From: Thiodiazotropha sp037382065
Lineage (GTDB): Bacteria > Pseudomonadota > Gammaproteobacteria > Chromatiales > Chromatiaceae
Length of the DNA stretch: 9,220 bases
Direction: 5' to 3'
NCBI GenBank assembly: GCA_037382065.1
Contig: JARRQF010000137.1
Location: forward strand, 1 to 9,220
Numbering within the stretch: position 1 is the first letter of the stretch; each line of letters begins with the position of its first letter. Below are positions 1 to 5,950 of this stretch, in pieces. A model generated the notes under the pieces. It had not been told where the DNA came from and made no database searches. It saw nothing but the letters and a program-made list of their open reading frames with translations. A program made the translations under genes and the position numbers.

Positions 1-20
1 GCGGAATAGCCCGCTATTCC
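1..20. repeat. Perfect 8-bp-arm palindrome (hairpin) at window edge
   Basis: Positions 3-10 (GGAATAGC) and 13-20 (GCTATTCC) are exact reverse complements around a CC centre. As a folded hairpin this gives seven pairs closing a four-base loop. There is no T-tract after it, so it is not a classical terminator. It looks like the edge of an intergenic repeat unit that continues left of the window. Confidence 0.6.
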
Positions 21-103
21 AAGGAGTTGCAACGCCGCCATGTGCCACCACAAGCGTGCTATTCACGTTGTAGCGTGATTCACCCAGTAGGTGACCATCA
101 CCA

Positions 104-170
104 TCGAAGCTATTTTCTTTAAAATCAGAAACCTGTTATTAGAAGGGAGCGGTCAACTGATTTTTTTAGG
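104..170 (+). repeat. Dispersed intergenic repeat, copy A
   Basis: This stretch starts TCGAAGCTATTTTCTT and ends CAACTGATTTTTTTAGG. It aligns with 8989-9056 over about 67 bases with roughly 10 mismatches and one length change in the T run. The pattern of shared and changed bases is that of a non-coding repeat family, not of a gene. Its tail continues into TTCAA, so the reverse complement carries the motif TGAACCTAAAAAAATCA that recurs at 2325 and 9105. The repeat lies beyond the 3' end of parE. Copy B lies just after modA, in the same orientation. Confidence 0.75.
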
Positions 171-308
171 TTCAAGCATTGCAACGCAGTATCCTGGCCT
201 GAGCAGGCTTCTATCATCGTCAATTTGTATGAAGCACCACACTAGGTAGATACCTCCCATCTAGGAAACCACGTAGCTTAGGGCTTGGGAAATAAATAAT
301 AATAGAGA

Positions 309-2195
309 TTATATCTCGGCCAAATCCCCTTTCTCCTCCAGCCATTTTTTTCTATCGGAAGCCCGCTTCTTTGCCAACATCATATCCATGATCATATTGC
401 TACTATCACCAGCGTCAATCGTAAGTTGCATCAGCTTTCTGGTATCGGGATGTATGGTTGTATCACGCAGTTGCAGCGGGTTCATTTCACCCAATCCCTT
501 AAACCTCTGCACATTGACTTTGCCTTTTAGTTTTTCTGCCGCGATCCTGTCTAGTATTCCCTCCATTTCAGGATCATCCAGTGCATAGAAAACCTTTTTT
601 CCCACGTCGATACGATAGAGAGGGGGCATCGCCATGTAGACATGCCCCTGCTCAACCAGCTCTTTGAAATGGCGCAGAAACAAGGCGCATAACAAGGTTG
701 CGATATGCAATCCATCAGAATCTGCATCAGCCAGAATGCAGATTTTGCCGAATCTTAAATTGGATAGATCACCACTTCCAGGCTCCACACCGATTGCCAC
801 TGAGATGTCATGCACCTCCTGTGAGGCCAATACATCCATATGTTCGACCTCCCAGGTATTCAGGATTTTGCCGCGCAGTGGCATGATCGCCTGAAATTCA
901 CGATTTCTGGCCTGCTTTGCAGAACCACCAGCAGAGTCACCCTCTACCAGGAATAACTCACTACGTGTTATATCCGTAGTACTGCAATCGGCCAGCTTAC
1001 CAGGTAACGCTGGCCCCTGGGTAACCTTTTTCCTCGCCACCTTACGACCAGCACGCATCCGCCCCTGGGCAGAAGTAATAGCTAATTCAGCGATACGCTC
1101 TCCAACATCTGTATGCTGATTCAACCATAAGCTGAAAGAGTCTTTAACCACCCCTGAAACAAATGCGGCACACTCTCGTGAGGAGAGACGCTCTTTGGTT
1201 TGACCGGAAAACTGGGGGTCCTGTAATTTCACTGAGAGCACGTAGGAGACTCGATTCCAAACATCCTCAGGTGTCAATTTAATCCCGCGAGGCAGAAGAT
1301 TGCGGAATTCACAGAACTCCCTGACCGCATCGGTCAACCCAGTTCGTAAACCATTAACGTGGGTGCCACCCTGAGAGGTAGGAATTAAATTCACATAACT
1401 TTCTGTTACTAACTCACCACTTTCAGGTAGCCAGACTAAGGCCCAGGAAGCCGCCTCCCTATTACTACTCATCTCTCCAACAAACGCCTCCTCAGGAACT
1501 CTCTCATTATCCTGCAAAGCATCCAGCAGATAGTCGCGCAAACCATTTTCGTAGAACCAGGCTTCCCGCTCACCGATCTTTTCGTCGAAAAATGAGACCT
1601 TAAGCCCGGGACAGAGTACCGCCTTGGCTCTGAGCGCATGGCGCAGCAGACGGGTGGAAAAGCGGGAACTATCGAAATAGCTCCCATCAGGCCAAAACCG
1701 TAGTCGGGTACCTGTATTATTACGCCCCACCTTACCAACCACTTCAAGATCTGAGACCTTTTGACCATCGGAAAAAGCGATATTGTACTCTTTTGCATCA
1801 CGTCGCACCCAGACCTCAAGGTGCTTGGAAAGCGCATTCACCACTGAAATGCCAACGCCATGCAGTCCGCCAGAAAACTGATAACTTTTATTTGAAAACT
1901 TACCCCCGGCATGAAGCTTCGATAGGATGACTTCAACCCCTGGTACACCCTGCTGAGGATGAATATCCACTGGCATACCGCGACCATCGTCTATTACTTC
2001 AAGAGAGCCATCTTTAAACAGAGTTACCTCAATCGATTTAGCGTAACCAGCAATCGCCTCATCCACGCTATTATCGATCACCTCCTGTGCCAGGTGATTT
2101 GGCCTGGTGGTATCTGTATACATTCCGGGCCGCTTGCGAACCGGGTCAAGTCCACTAAGGACTTCAATATCTGAAGCGTCGTAACTGCCACTCAT
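309..2195 (-). CDS. parE: DNA topoisomerase IV subunit B (ParE)
   Basis: ATPase subunit of topoisomerase IV, which works with ParC to decatenate daughter chromosomes in the cytoplasm. The 628 residues match ParE (about 630) and not full-length gammaproteobacterial GyrB (about 800). In order: a GHKL ATPase domain with E38, N42 and D45 in EVIDNSVDEA, the DDGRGMP loop at 69-75 and GGLHGVG at 109-115; a transducer domain with the ATP-contacting lysine in QTKERL (332-337); a TOPRIM domain with EGDSAGG (418-424), PLRGKILN (439-446) and DADSDG (490-495); and the C-terminal QRFKGLGEMNP (563-573). All key residues are present. The ATG at 2195 has an AGGA about 12 bases upstream, a rather distant Shine-Dalgarno. 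The gene diverges from xseB across 259 bp. No parC lies within the window. Confidence 0.97.
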   Translation of the reverse strand: MSGSYDASDIEVLSGLDPVRKRPGMYTDTTRPNHLAQEVIDNSVDEAIAGYAKSIEVTLFKDGSLEVIDDGRGMPVDIHPQQGVPGVEVILSKLHAGGKFSNKSYQFSGGLHGVGISVVNALSKHLEVWVRRDAKEYNIAFSDGQKVSDLEVVGKVGRNNTGTRLRFWPDGSYFDSSRFSTRLLRHALRAKAVLCPGLKVSFFDEKIGEREAWFYENGLRDYLLDALQDNERVPEEAFVGEMSSNREAASWALVWLPESGELVTESYVNLIPTSQGGTHVNGLRTGLTDAVREFCEFRNLLPRGIKLTPEDVWNRVSYVLSVKLQDPQFSGQTKERLSSRECAAFVSGVVKDSFSLWLNQHTDVGERIAELAITSAQGRMRAGRKVARKKVTQGPALPGKLADCSTTDITRSELFLVEGDSAGGSAKQARNREFQAIMPLRGKILNTWEVEHMDVLASQEVHDISVAIGVEPGSGDLSNLRFGKICILADADSDGLHIATLLCALFLRHFKELVEQGHVYMAMPPLYRIDVGKKVFYALDDPEMEGILDRIAAEKLKGKVNVQRFKGLGEMNPLQLRDTTIHPDTRKLMQLTIDAGDSSNMIMDMMLAKKRASDRKKWLEEKGDLAEI

Positions 2196-2454
2196 GTTGT
2201 GCTGTTGGTCCTATTGTCTATTCACACGTACAGCGGGGAAGTTTACACACCTGAGATATAGCTGGCGAGTCTTGCAGGTGTTACTGGCAGATATCCAATC
2301 AAATTAGAGGCATAACCCACCATTTCAACCTAAAAAAATCACAGCAGCTGACTTTGCAGGGTAATTAGGTACAATTTTCACGGCATCATTGACCCCCAAT
2401 AAGGGGTAGGTTAGTTTTACAACTACAACAGAATAACCAAGTGACCAACCAATC
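2196..2454. promoter_or_regulatory. Divergent parE / xseB intergenic region
   Basis: This spacer must carry promoters for both directions. On the plus strand there is a plausible xseB promoter (see 2348-2375). At 2323-2341 lies the motif TTTCAACCTAAAAAAATCA, shared with the repeats at both window ends. A small hairpin, ACCCC-loop-GGGGT, sits at 2392-2407 in the presumed xseB leader. I could not pick a convincing minus-strand promoter for parE. Confidence 0.5.
2348..2375 (+). promoter_or_regulatory. Candidate sigma-70 promoter for xseB-ispA
   Basis: A -35-like CTGACT (2348-2353, four of six consensus bases) is followed after 16 bp by TACAAT (2370-2375, five of six). Transcription would begin near 2382 and give a leader of about 70 bases. 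The call rests on motif match only, so it is tentative. Confidence 0.4.
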
Positions 2455-2694
2455 GTGCCAAAAAAACCTAAAACACCCGCCTTTGAAGAGGCCTTGAAAG
2501 AGCTGGAAAGCCTTGTAGAAACCTTGGAACAGGGTGATCTGTCTCTTGATGAGTCTCTGAAATCATTTGAACGGGGCATTTCACTAACCCGACACTGCCA
2601 GGAAGCCCTGAAAGAGGCGGAACAGAAGGTCATGATTCTCAATGGAGAGCGTCAAACATCCGAACTGGAACCCTTTCCAAATGACAATGAATGA
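2455..2694 (+). CDS. xseB: Exodeoxyribonuclease VII small subunit (XseB)
   Basis: Small subunit of exonuclease VII, which with several copies per XseA degrades single-stranded DNA to oligonucleotides in mismatch and damage repair. The 79 residues fit the family (about 80 in E. coli). The family core is visible: FEEALKELESLVETLEQGDL, then a second helix containing SLDESLKSFERGISL, then a charged tail. Two amphipathic helices are expected. The start is GTG: an in-frame TAA lies at 2434-2436 and there is no other start codon between it and 2455. No clear Shine-Dalgarno precedes the GTG, so initiation may be weak. The 3' end overlaps ispA, the usual arrangement. xseA is not in the window. Confidence 0.95.
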   Translation: MPKKPKTPAFEEALKELESLVETLEQGDLSLDESLKSFERGISLTRHCQEALKEAEQKVMILNGERQTSELEPFPNDNE

Positions 2695-3583
2695 ATCACT
2701 CAACCACTACATCCAACAGTGTAAAGAGCGTGTAGAGTGCGCACTGGAGCAGCGGCTTCCAAAACCTGCAACGCTACCCATCCGTTTACATGAGGCCATG
2801 CGCTACGCCTGCCTTGATGGAGGCAAGCGCATTCGACCACTCCTGGTATATGCCACGGGCCAAGCGCTTGGCCTGTCCGCCGAGGCCCTGGATGCCCCAG
2901 CCTGTGCGATAGAGCTTGTGCATGTCTACTCACTAGTGCATGACGATCTTCCCGCGATGGATGATGATGACCTGAGACGCAACCGTCCAACTTGTCACCG
3001 TGCATATGATGAAGCCACCGCAATTCTGGTAGGTGATGCACTCCAAACACTAGCATTCCAAGTGCTCTGCTGCGATCAGCAGATGCAAGCGGACGCACAG
3101 ACCCGACTTGCAATGATTGAAACTCTGTCTCGCGCCAGTGGCTCTCGTGGCATGGCTGGAGGTCAGGCGATAGACCTGGAAGCAGTTGGACAGGAACTCA
3201 ATCTGGCAGAGCTGGAAAACCTGCATATCCACAAAACAGGAGCACTGATTCGTGCTGCGGTGCGAATGGGTGCCCAACTCAGCCCAACCTCCAACAATAG
3301 TCTGCTAGCCCATCTGGATCGTTATGCCAAATGTATCGGTCTGGCCTTTCAGATTCAGGATGACATCCTGGATGTGGAGGGAGACACAGAGACCCTTGGT
3401 AAGACCCAGGGCAAAGACAAAGCCCAGGAAAAACCGACCTACCCCTCTATCATGGGGCTCAGAGAAGCCAAAGAAAAGGCAGCAGAACTGACCCAAGAAG
3501 CCCTGAAAAATCTCGAGATCTTTGCAGAAGAGGCCGACCCGCTGCGCTGGATCGCCACCTATATCACATCCCGAAGGCATTGA
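2681..3583 (+). CDS. ispA: (2E,6E)-farnesyl diphosphate synthase (IspA)
   Basis: Cytoplasmic trans-prenyltransferase that condenses DMAPP or GPP with IPP to give farnesyl diphosphate, the precursor of undecaprenyl-P, quinone tails and haem side chains. With the start chosen here it has 300 residues, the usual IspA length (about 299). Visible motifs: GGKRIRP (48-54, IPP binding), first aspartate-rich motif with D88, D89 and D94 followed by RRNRPT, GMAGGQAIDL (157-166), HKTGALI (184-190), second aspartate-rich motif QIQDDILD (D227, D228, D231), and GKTQGKD (240-246). The frame is open back to an ATG at 2642, but 2681 is preferred: it restores family length and has GGAA ten bases upstream. An ATG at 2687 is also possible. 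It overlaps xseB by 14 bp, implying coupled translation. dxs, often next in relatives, is absent. Confidence 0.95.
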   Translation: MTMNESLNHYIQQCKERVECALEQRLPKPATLPIRLHEAMRYACLDGGKRIRPLLVYATGQALGLSAEALDAPACAIELVHVYSLVHDDLPAMDDDDLRRNRPTCHRAYDEATAILVGDALQTLAFQVLCCDQQMQADAQTRLAMIETLSRASGSRGMAGGQAIDLEAVGQELNLAELENLHIHKTGALIRAAVRMGAQLSPTSNNSLLAHLDRYAKCIGLAFQIQDDILDVEGDTETLGKTQGKDKAQEKPTYPSIMGLREAKEKAAELTQEALKNLEIFAEEADPLRWIATYITSRRH

Positions 3584-3644
3584 TTTGGTAGAATCACAAA
3601 GAAAGATTGCGCCAAAGTGAACTCGTCTAATGATTGACTCACCC

Positions 3645-3658
3645 CCCCAGTTCTGGGG
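3645..3658 (+). terminator. Possible weak terminator hairpin after ispA
   Basis: CCCCAG (3645-3650) pairs with CTGGGG (3653-3658). As drawn the loop is only TT, so the fold would be CCCCA-GTTC-TGGGG. It is followed by ATAATTTAATG, not a clean T-tract. It lies about 60 bases past the ispA stop, where a terminator would be expected. Confidence 0.3.
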
Positions 3659-3729
3659 ATAATTTAATGTTGCCCCTTCGTTTTGGATGAGGGCGCCAAG
3701 AGGCACTCCAGGTTCCCACATAAACAGAG

Positions 3730-3743
3730 CAGGTAAATACCTG
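3730..3743. promoter_or_regulatory. Perfect palindrome upstream of folE2, possible operator
   Basis: CAGGTA and TACCTG flank a central AA exactly, about 100 bp upstream of the folE2 start. A 6+6 dyad of this size could be a repressor site, but no regulator can be named. It does not resemble the Zur boxes known from some folE2 genes. Confidence 0.25.
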
Positions 3744-3843
3744 ATGTTTTATCTGTTTTACCAAGCAGACAGTGTGGATAACCTAGAAAACGACAACTAA
3801 ATTACTAGAAGCCCGAACCATTCGCTAGGGCAGGATAAACGAC

Positions 3844-4662
3844 ATGCTCGACAAAACACCGGTTACCGGTTCACAGATCGTTGACGTTCAGAACACTGCT
3901 GATACCCGCCATATTGCCATTAATAAAGTCGGTATTAAGGATATCAGCCACCCCATGCGCATCAAGGACCGTAGTGTTGGCGAGCAGCACACCATTGCCA
4001 ATTTCAATATGTACGTCAATCTGCCACATAATTTTAAGGGCACCCACATGTCCCGCTTTGTGGAGATCCTGAATAGCCACGAAACAGAGCTCACCGTCGC
4101 GTCTTTTAAGGATATGTTGGCAGAGATGACCAATCGCCTGGAGGCAAAATCTGGCCATATTGAGATGAACTTTCCCTTCTTTATCAATAAAACCGCCCCT
4201 ATTTCTGGTGTAAAAAGTCTCCTTAACTACGATGTCACACTGATTGGAGAGATACATGATGGCACACCTGTCATCGATATTAAGGTAGTGGTCCCCGTTA
4301 CCAGCCTCTGCCCTTGCTCAAAAAAGATCTCTGACCGAGGGGCACACAATCAACGCTCCCATGTTACGGTACAGGCGAGAACCAGCGGATTTATCTGGAT
4401 TGAAGAGATTATTGATATGGTCGAAAAACAGGCCTCATGCGAACTGTTTGGCCTACTCAAAAGACCCGATGAAAAATTTGTCACTGAAACAGCCTACGAC
4501 AATCCGAAATTTGTAGAAGACATGGTGCGAGATATTGCCGTGCAATTGAATAAAGAAGAGCGTATCAGTGCCTATGTGATTGAATCGGAAAACTTTGAGT
4601 CGATCCACAACCATTCAGCCTATGCCTTGATTGAACGGGATAAAACCATCGATCCAGTCTGA
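3844..4662 (+). CDS. folE2: GTP cyclohydrolase IB (FolE2 / MptA type)
   Basis: Converts GTP to 7,8-dihydroneopterin triphosphate, the first step to tetrahydrofolate and to the queuosine/preQ0 branch, in the cytoplasm. It is the COG1469 (FolE2) type, unrelated in sequence to classical Zn-dependent FolE and able to use metals other than zinc. The 272 residues include the N-terminal IAINKVGIKDISHPM (24-38), the expected metal and catalytic cysteine region PVTSLCPCSKKISDRGAHNQ (151-170, C156 and C158), the acidic CELFGLLKRPDEKFVTE (199-215), and the C-terminal ESIHNHSAYA (252-261). All family motifs look intact. AGGA eight bases upstream supports the ATG. Upstream is ispA; downstream is the convergent thiL operon. 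No Zur box was recognised, so it may be the constitutive enzyme here rather than a zinc-starvation backup. Confidence 0.95.
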   Translation: MLDKTPVTGSQIVDVQNTADTRHIAINKVGIKDISHPMRIKDRSVGEQHTIANFNMYVNLPHNFKGTHMSRFVEILNSHETELTVASFKDMLAEMTNRLEAKSGHIEMNFPFFINKTAPISGVKSLLNYDVTLIGEIHDGTPVIDIKVVVPVTSLCPCSKKISDRGAHNQRSHVTVQARTSGFIWIEEIIDMVEKQASCELFGLLKRPDEKFVTETAYDNPKFVEDMVRDIAVQLNKEERISAYVIESENFESIHNHSAYALIERDKTIDPV

Positions 4663-4677
4663 TTTTTCTGAAAAATC
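4661..4677. terminator. AT-rich hairpin overlapping the folE2 stop
   Basis: GATTTTT (4661-4667) and AAAAATC (4671-4677) form a perfect 7-bp stem with a CTG loop. The left arm begins within the folE2 TGA. The stem is AT-rich and has no T run after it, so it would be a weak terminator at best. It may simply protect the mRNA 3' end. Confidence 0.3.
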
Positions 4678-4730
4678 ATTCGATGGACTTGGTCACCCTC
4701 GGGTGAGTTATGCTATAAGATGTGACTACT

Positions 4731-4764
4731 CCCCGCCCGCCGCAACAAGTTGCTTTGGGCGAGG
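4731..4764. other. Nested GC-rich hairpin between convergent folE2 and the protease gene
   Basis: The outer arms CGCCC (4734-4738) and GGGCG (4757-4761) enclose an inner stem GCAA-CAAG-TTGC (4742-4753). The outer stem extends with one mismatch to 4731 and 4764. Neither strand has a T-tract directly after it. Lying between two converging genes it may stop or stabilise either transcript. Confidence 0.35.
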
Positions 4765-4810
4765 CTTCTTGCTTCAACGTCTGTAACAATCAACTAACTT
4801 ATCTGAAACC

Positions 4811-5461
4811 TCAAAGCTGCTGCTTAAGAAGCATAAGCTCACCCTGATTTTCCATTGTTACCTGATTTAGAAAGCTCATACCAAGCAGCACCCGTGCCGG
4901 ACCAGTACTATCGATAACAAAACCTCTGACGCTGCGTAGGATAATATCCCCAACTTGAACACAATCCAGCACGACATCATAAGCACGCACCATACCGTTG
5001 GCCGTATTCACATTAATCGGATTACCCTCAATTCGATACGAGATACCTAAGCGCTTGGCTTCATTAGAACTCATTGCCACTGCGGTTGCGCCGGTATCCA
5101 TAAGAAATTGCACAGTCAATCCGTTAACCGTTCCCACAGTAGTGTAGGCACCCGCCTGATTACGCCACACCTTTGCGGTAAGGGCATCCGGTTTTGCGAA
5201 ATGGGTGGTGATATGCCCTCCCAGCATATAGGTCTCCTGCTTGCCATCGATTTCCATCACAGCTTGTTTGCTCGTCGCCGAGACCAATAGCACGCCTTCA
5301 GGAGAGGGCTTGTTTAACTTTAATAACCGCCTCTTCCCATCCAGACTGACCATCGCCTTGCCAGGAAATAGCGCCTCAACCACAATCTGCTCGACGGCGT
5401 TAACTGGCCCTGCAATCAAGGTGAAAAACAAAACGCAAATCAAATAAAACCAATTTTTCAA
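4811..5461 (-). CDS. Secreted retropepsin-like aspartic protease (clan AA)
   Basis: Single-domain, pepsin-half-type protease that would act as a dimer in the periplasm. Residues 1-22 form a signal peptide (KNW, a hydrophobic core FYLICVLFFTLIAG, then VNA before VEQ). After a small N-terminal beta region comes the retropepsin fold at about 100-212: FLMDTGATAVAMS with catalytic D122 in DTGA, and the second hydrophobic-glycine motif VLLGMSFLNQ (191-200). This matches the TIGR02281-like DTGA family; substrates are unknown. The start is TTG, one base after the pgpA stop, with a full GGAGGT (5469-5474) seven bases upstream. The next in-frame Met, residue 37, would remove the signal peptide. It is the last gene of the thiL-pgpA operon. 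Confidence 0.88.
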   Translation of the reverse strand: MKNWFYLICVLFFTLIAGPVNAVEQIVVEALFPGKAMVSLDGKRRLLKLNKPSPEGVLLVSATSKQAVMEIDGKQETYMLGGHITTHFAKPDALTAKVWRNQAGAYTTVGTVNGLTVQFLMDTGATAVAMSSNEAKRLGISYRIEGNPINVNTANGMVRAYDVVLDCVQVGDIILRSVRGFVIDSTGPARVLLGMSFLNQVTMENQGELMLLKQQL

Positions 5462-5950
5462 TCAGAGTACCTCCATTTGATCCAGCAAAAACATGCTTCC
5501 TGCAGCAAACAGGCCGGCAATCAGATCATCCAACATAATGCCGAAGCCTCCCGATACTTTTTGATCAAACCAACAGATCGGCCAGGGTTTAAGAATATCG
5601 AACAATCGAAACAACAGAAAACCCAAAACCACCCAAAGCCACCCAGAAGGGGCGACCATCATGGTCACCAGATAGCCGACAATCTCATCCCATACAATGC
5701 CACCATGATCATGGACCCCCAGATCGCGAGAGGTCACCTCACACAGCCAGATCCCGATTACAAAAGCCAGCAGCACAATGGCACCATAGTTAATCAAAGA
5801 GAGCGGCTGAATCAGTAGATAAATGGGTATCCCAACCAGAGTGCCATAGGTGCCAGGCGCTTTTGGCAACAAACCACTGCCAAAGCCGAACGCCAGCAGA
5901 TGGATAGGTTTACTCATATTCGGTGTTGTCGTCACAGGTTCACTACTCAT
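5462..5950 (-). CDS. pgpA: Phosphatidylglycerophosphatase A (PgpA)
   Basis: Inner-membrane phosphatase that dephosphorylates phosphatidylglycerophosphate to phosphatidylglycerol. With the ATG at 5950 it has 162 residues (172 in E. coli). Family motifs: GFGSGLLPKAPGTYGTL near the N-terminus, VHDHGGIVWDEIVGYL in the middle with the metal-binding Asp/Glu residues, and FRLFDILKPWPICWFDQ followed by GGFGIMLDDLIAG. About four hydrophobic segments are visible. The chosen start overlaps the thiL stop by eight bases (ATGAGTAG), which suggests coupled translation. An ATG at 5968 adds six residues and one at 5917 removes eleven; none has a good Shine-Dalgarno. The thiL-pgpA order is widespread in gammaproteobacteria. 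The protease gene follows directly. Confidence 0.94.
   Translation of the reverse strand: MSSEPVTTTPNMSKPIHLLAFGFGSGLLPKAPGTYGTLVGIPIYLLIQPLSLINYGAIVLLAFVIGIWLCEVTSRDLGVHDHGGIVWDEIVGYLVTMMVAPSGWLWVVLGFLLFRLFDILKPWPICWFDQKVSGGFGIMLDDLIAGLFAAGSMFLLDQMEVL

Larger units (their letters stand above)
1..308. other. Gene-free left-end region made of palindromes and a dispersed repeat
   Basis: I see no credible gene here. The block begins with a perfect palindrome at 3-20 (arms GGAATAGC and GCTATTCC). A stretch at 45-66 matches 9132-9153 in inverted orientation at about 19 of 22 positions. A small hairpin follows at 63-78 (TCACG, loop TTGTAG, CGTGA). A repeat at 104-170 has a second copy at 8989-9056. 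The remaining 180-308 shows nothing recognisable beyond a weak 5-bp stem (GAGAT/ATCTC, 305-317) that overlaps the parE stop codon. No clear U-tailed terminator for parE was found. Confidence 0.7.
3584..3843. other. ispA-folE2 spacer with hairpin and palindrome
   Basis: 260 bp without a credible gene. After ispA there is a GC-rich hairpin at 3645-3658 (CCCCAG/CTGGGG) followed by an AT-rich stretch. It may act as a weak terminator but lacks a true T run. A 14-bp perfect palindrome lies at 3730-3743. I looked for traces of dxs and saw no recognisable motif. The folE2 Shine-Dalgarno (AGGA, 3832-3835) lies eight bases before its ATG. No confident -35/-10 pair was found. Confidence 0.5.

Noticed and set aside
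309..2195. GyrB as an alternative name for the topoisomerase subunit
   Set aside because: The 628-residue length lacks the insertion typical of gammaproteobacterial GyrB, and the C-terminal region reads as ParE.
2325..2642. 105-residue minus-strand open frame over the parE-xseB spacer and xseB
   Set aside because: It is largely the reverse of xseB, which has clear family motifs; no protein family features were seen.
2642..2680. Upstream ATG extending ispA by 13 residues
   Set aside because: It would make the overlap with xseB 53 bp and the protein longer than usual for IspA; the ATG at 2681 fits better.
3305..3721. 138-residue minus-strand open frame reaching from ispA into the spacer
   Set aside because: Most of it is antisense to the SARM-containing part of ispA, the composition is that of a shadow frame, and no family motif is visible.
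3871..4257. 128-residue minus-strand open frame inside folE2
   Set aside because: Antisense to a well-supported FolE2 reading frame and without recognisable motifs.
5477..5818. 113-residue plus-strand open frame opposite pgpA
   Set aside because: Shadow of pgpA; rich in Q, H and P as expected of antisense membrane-protein DNA.
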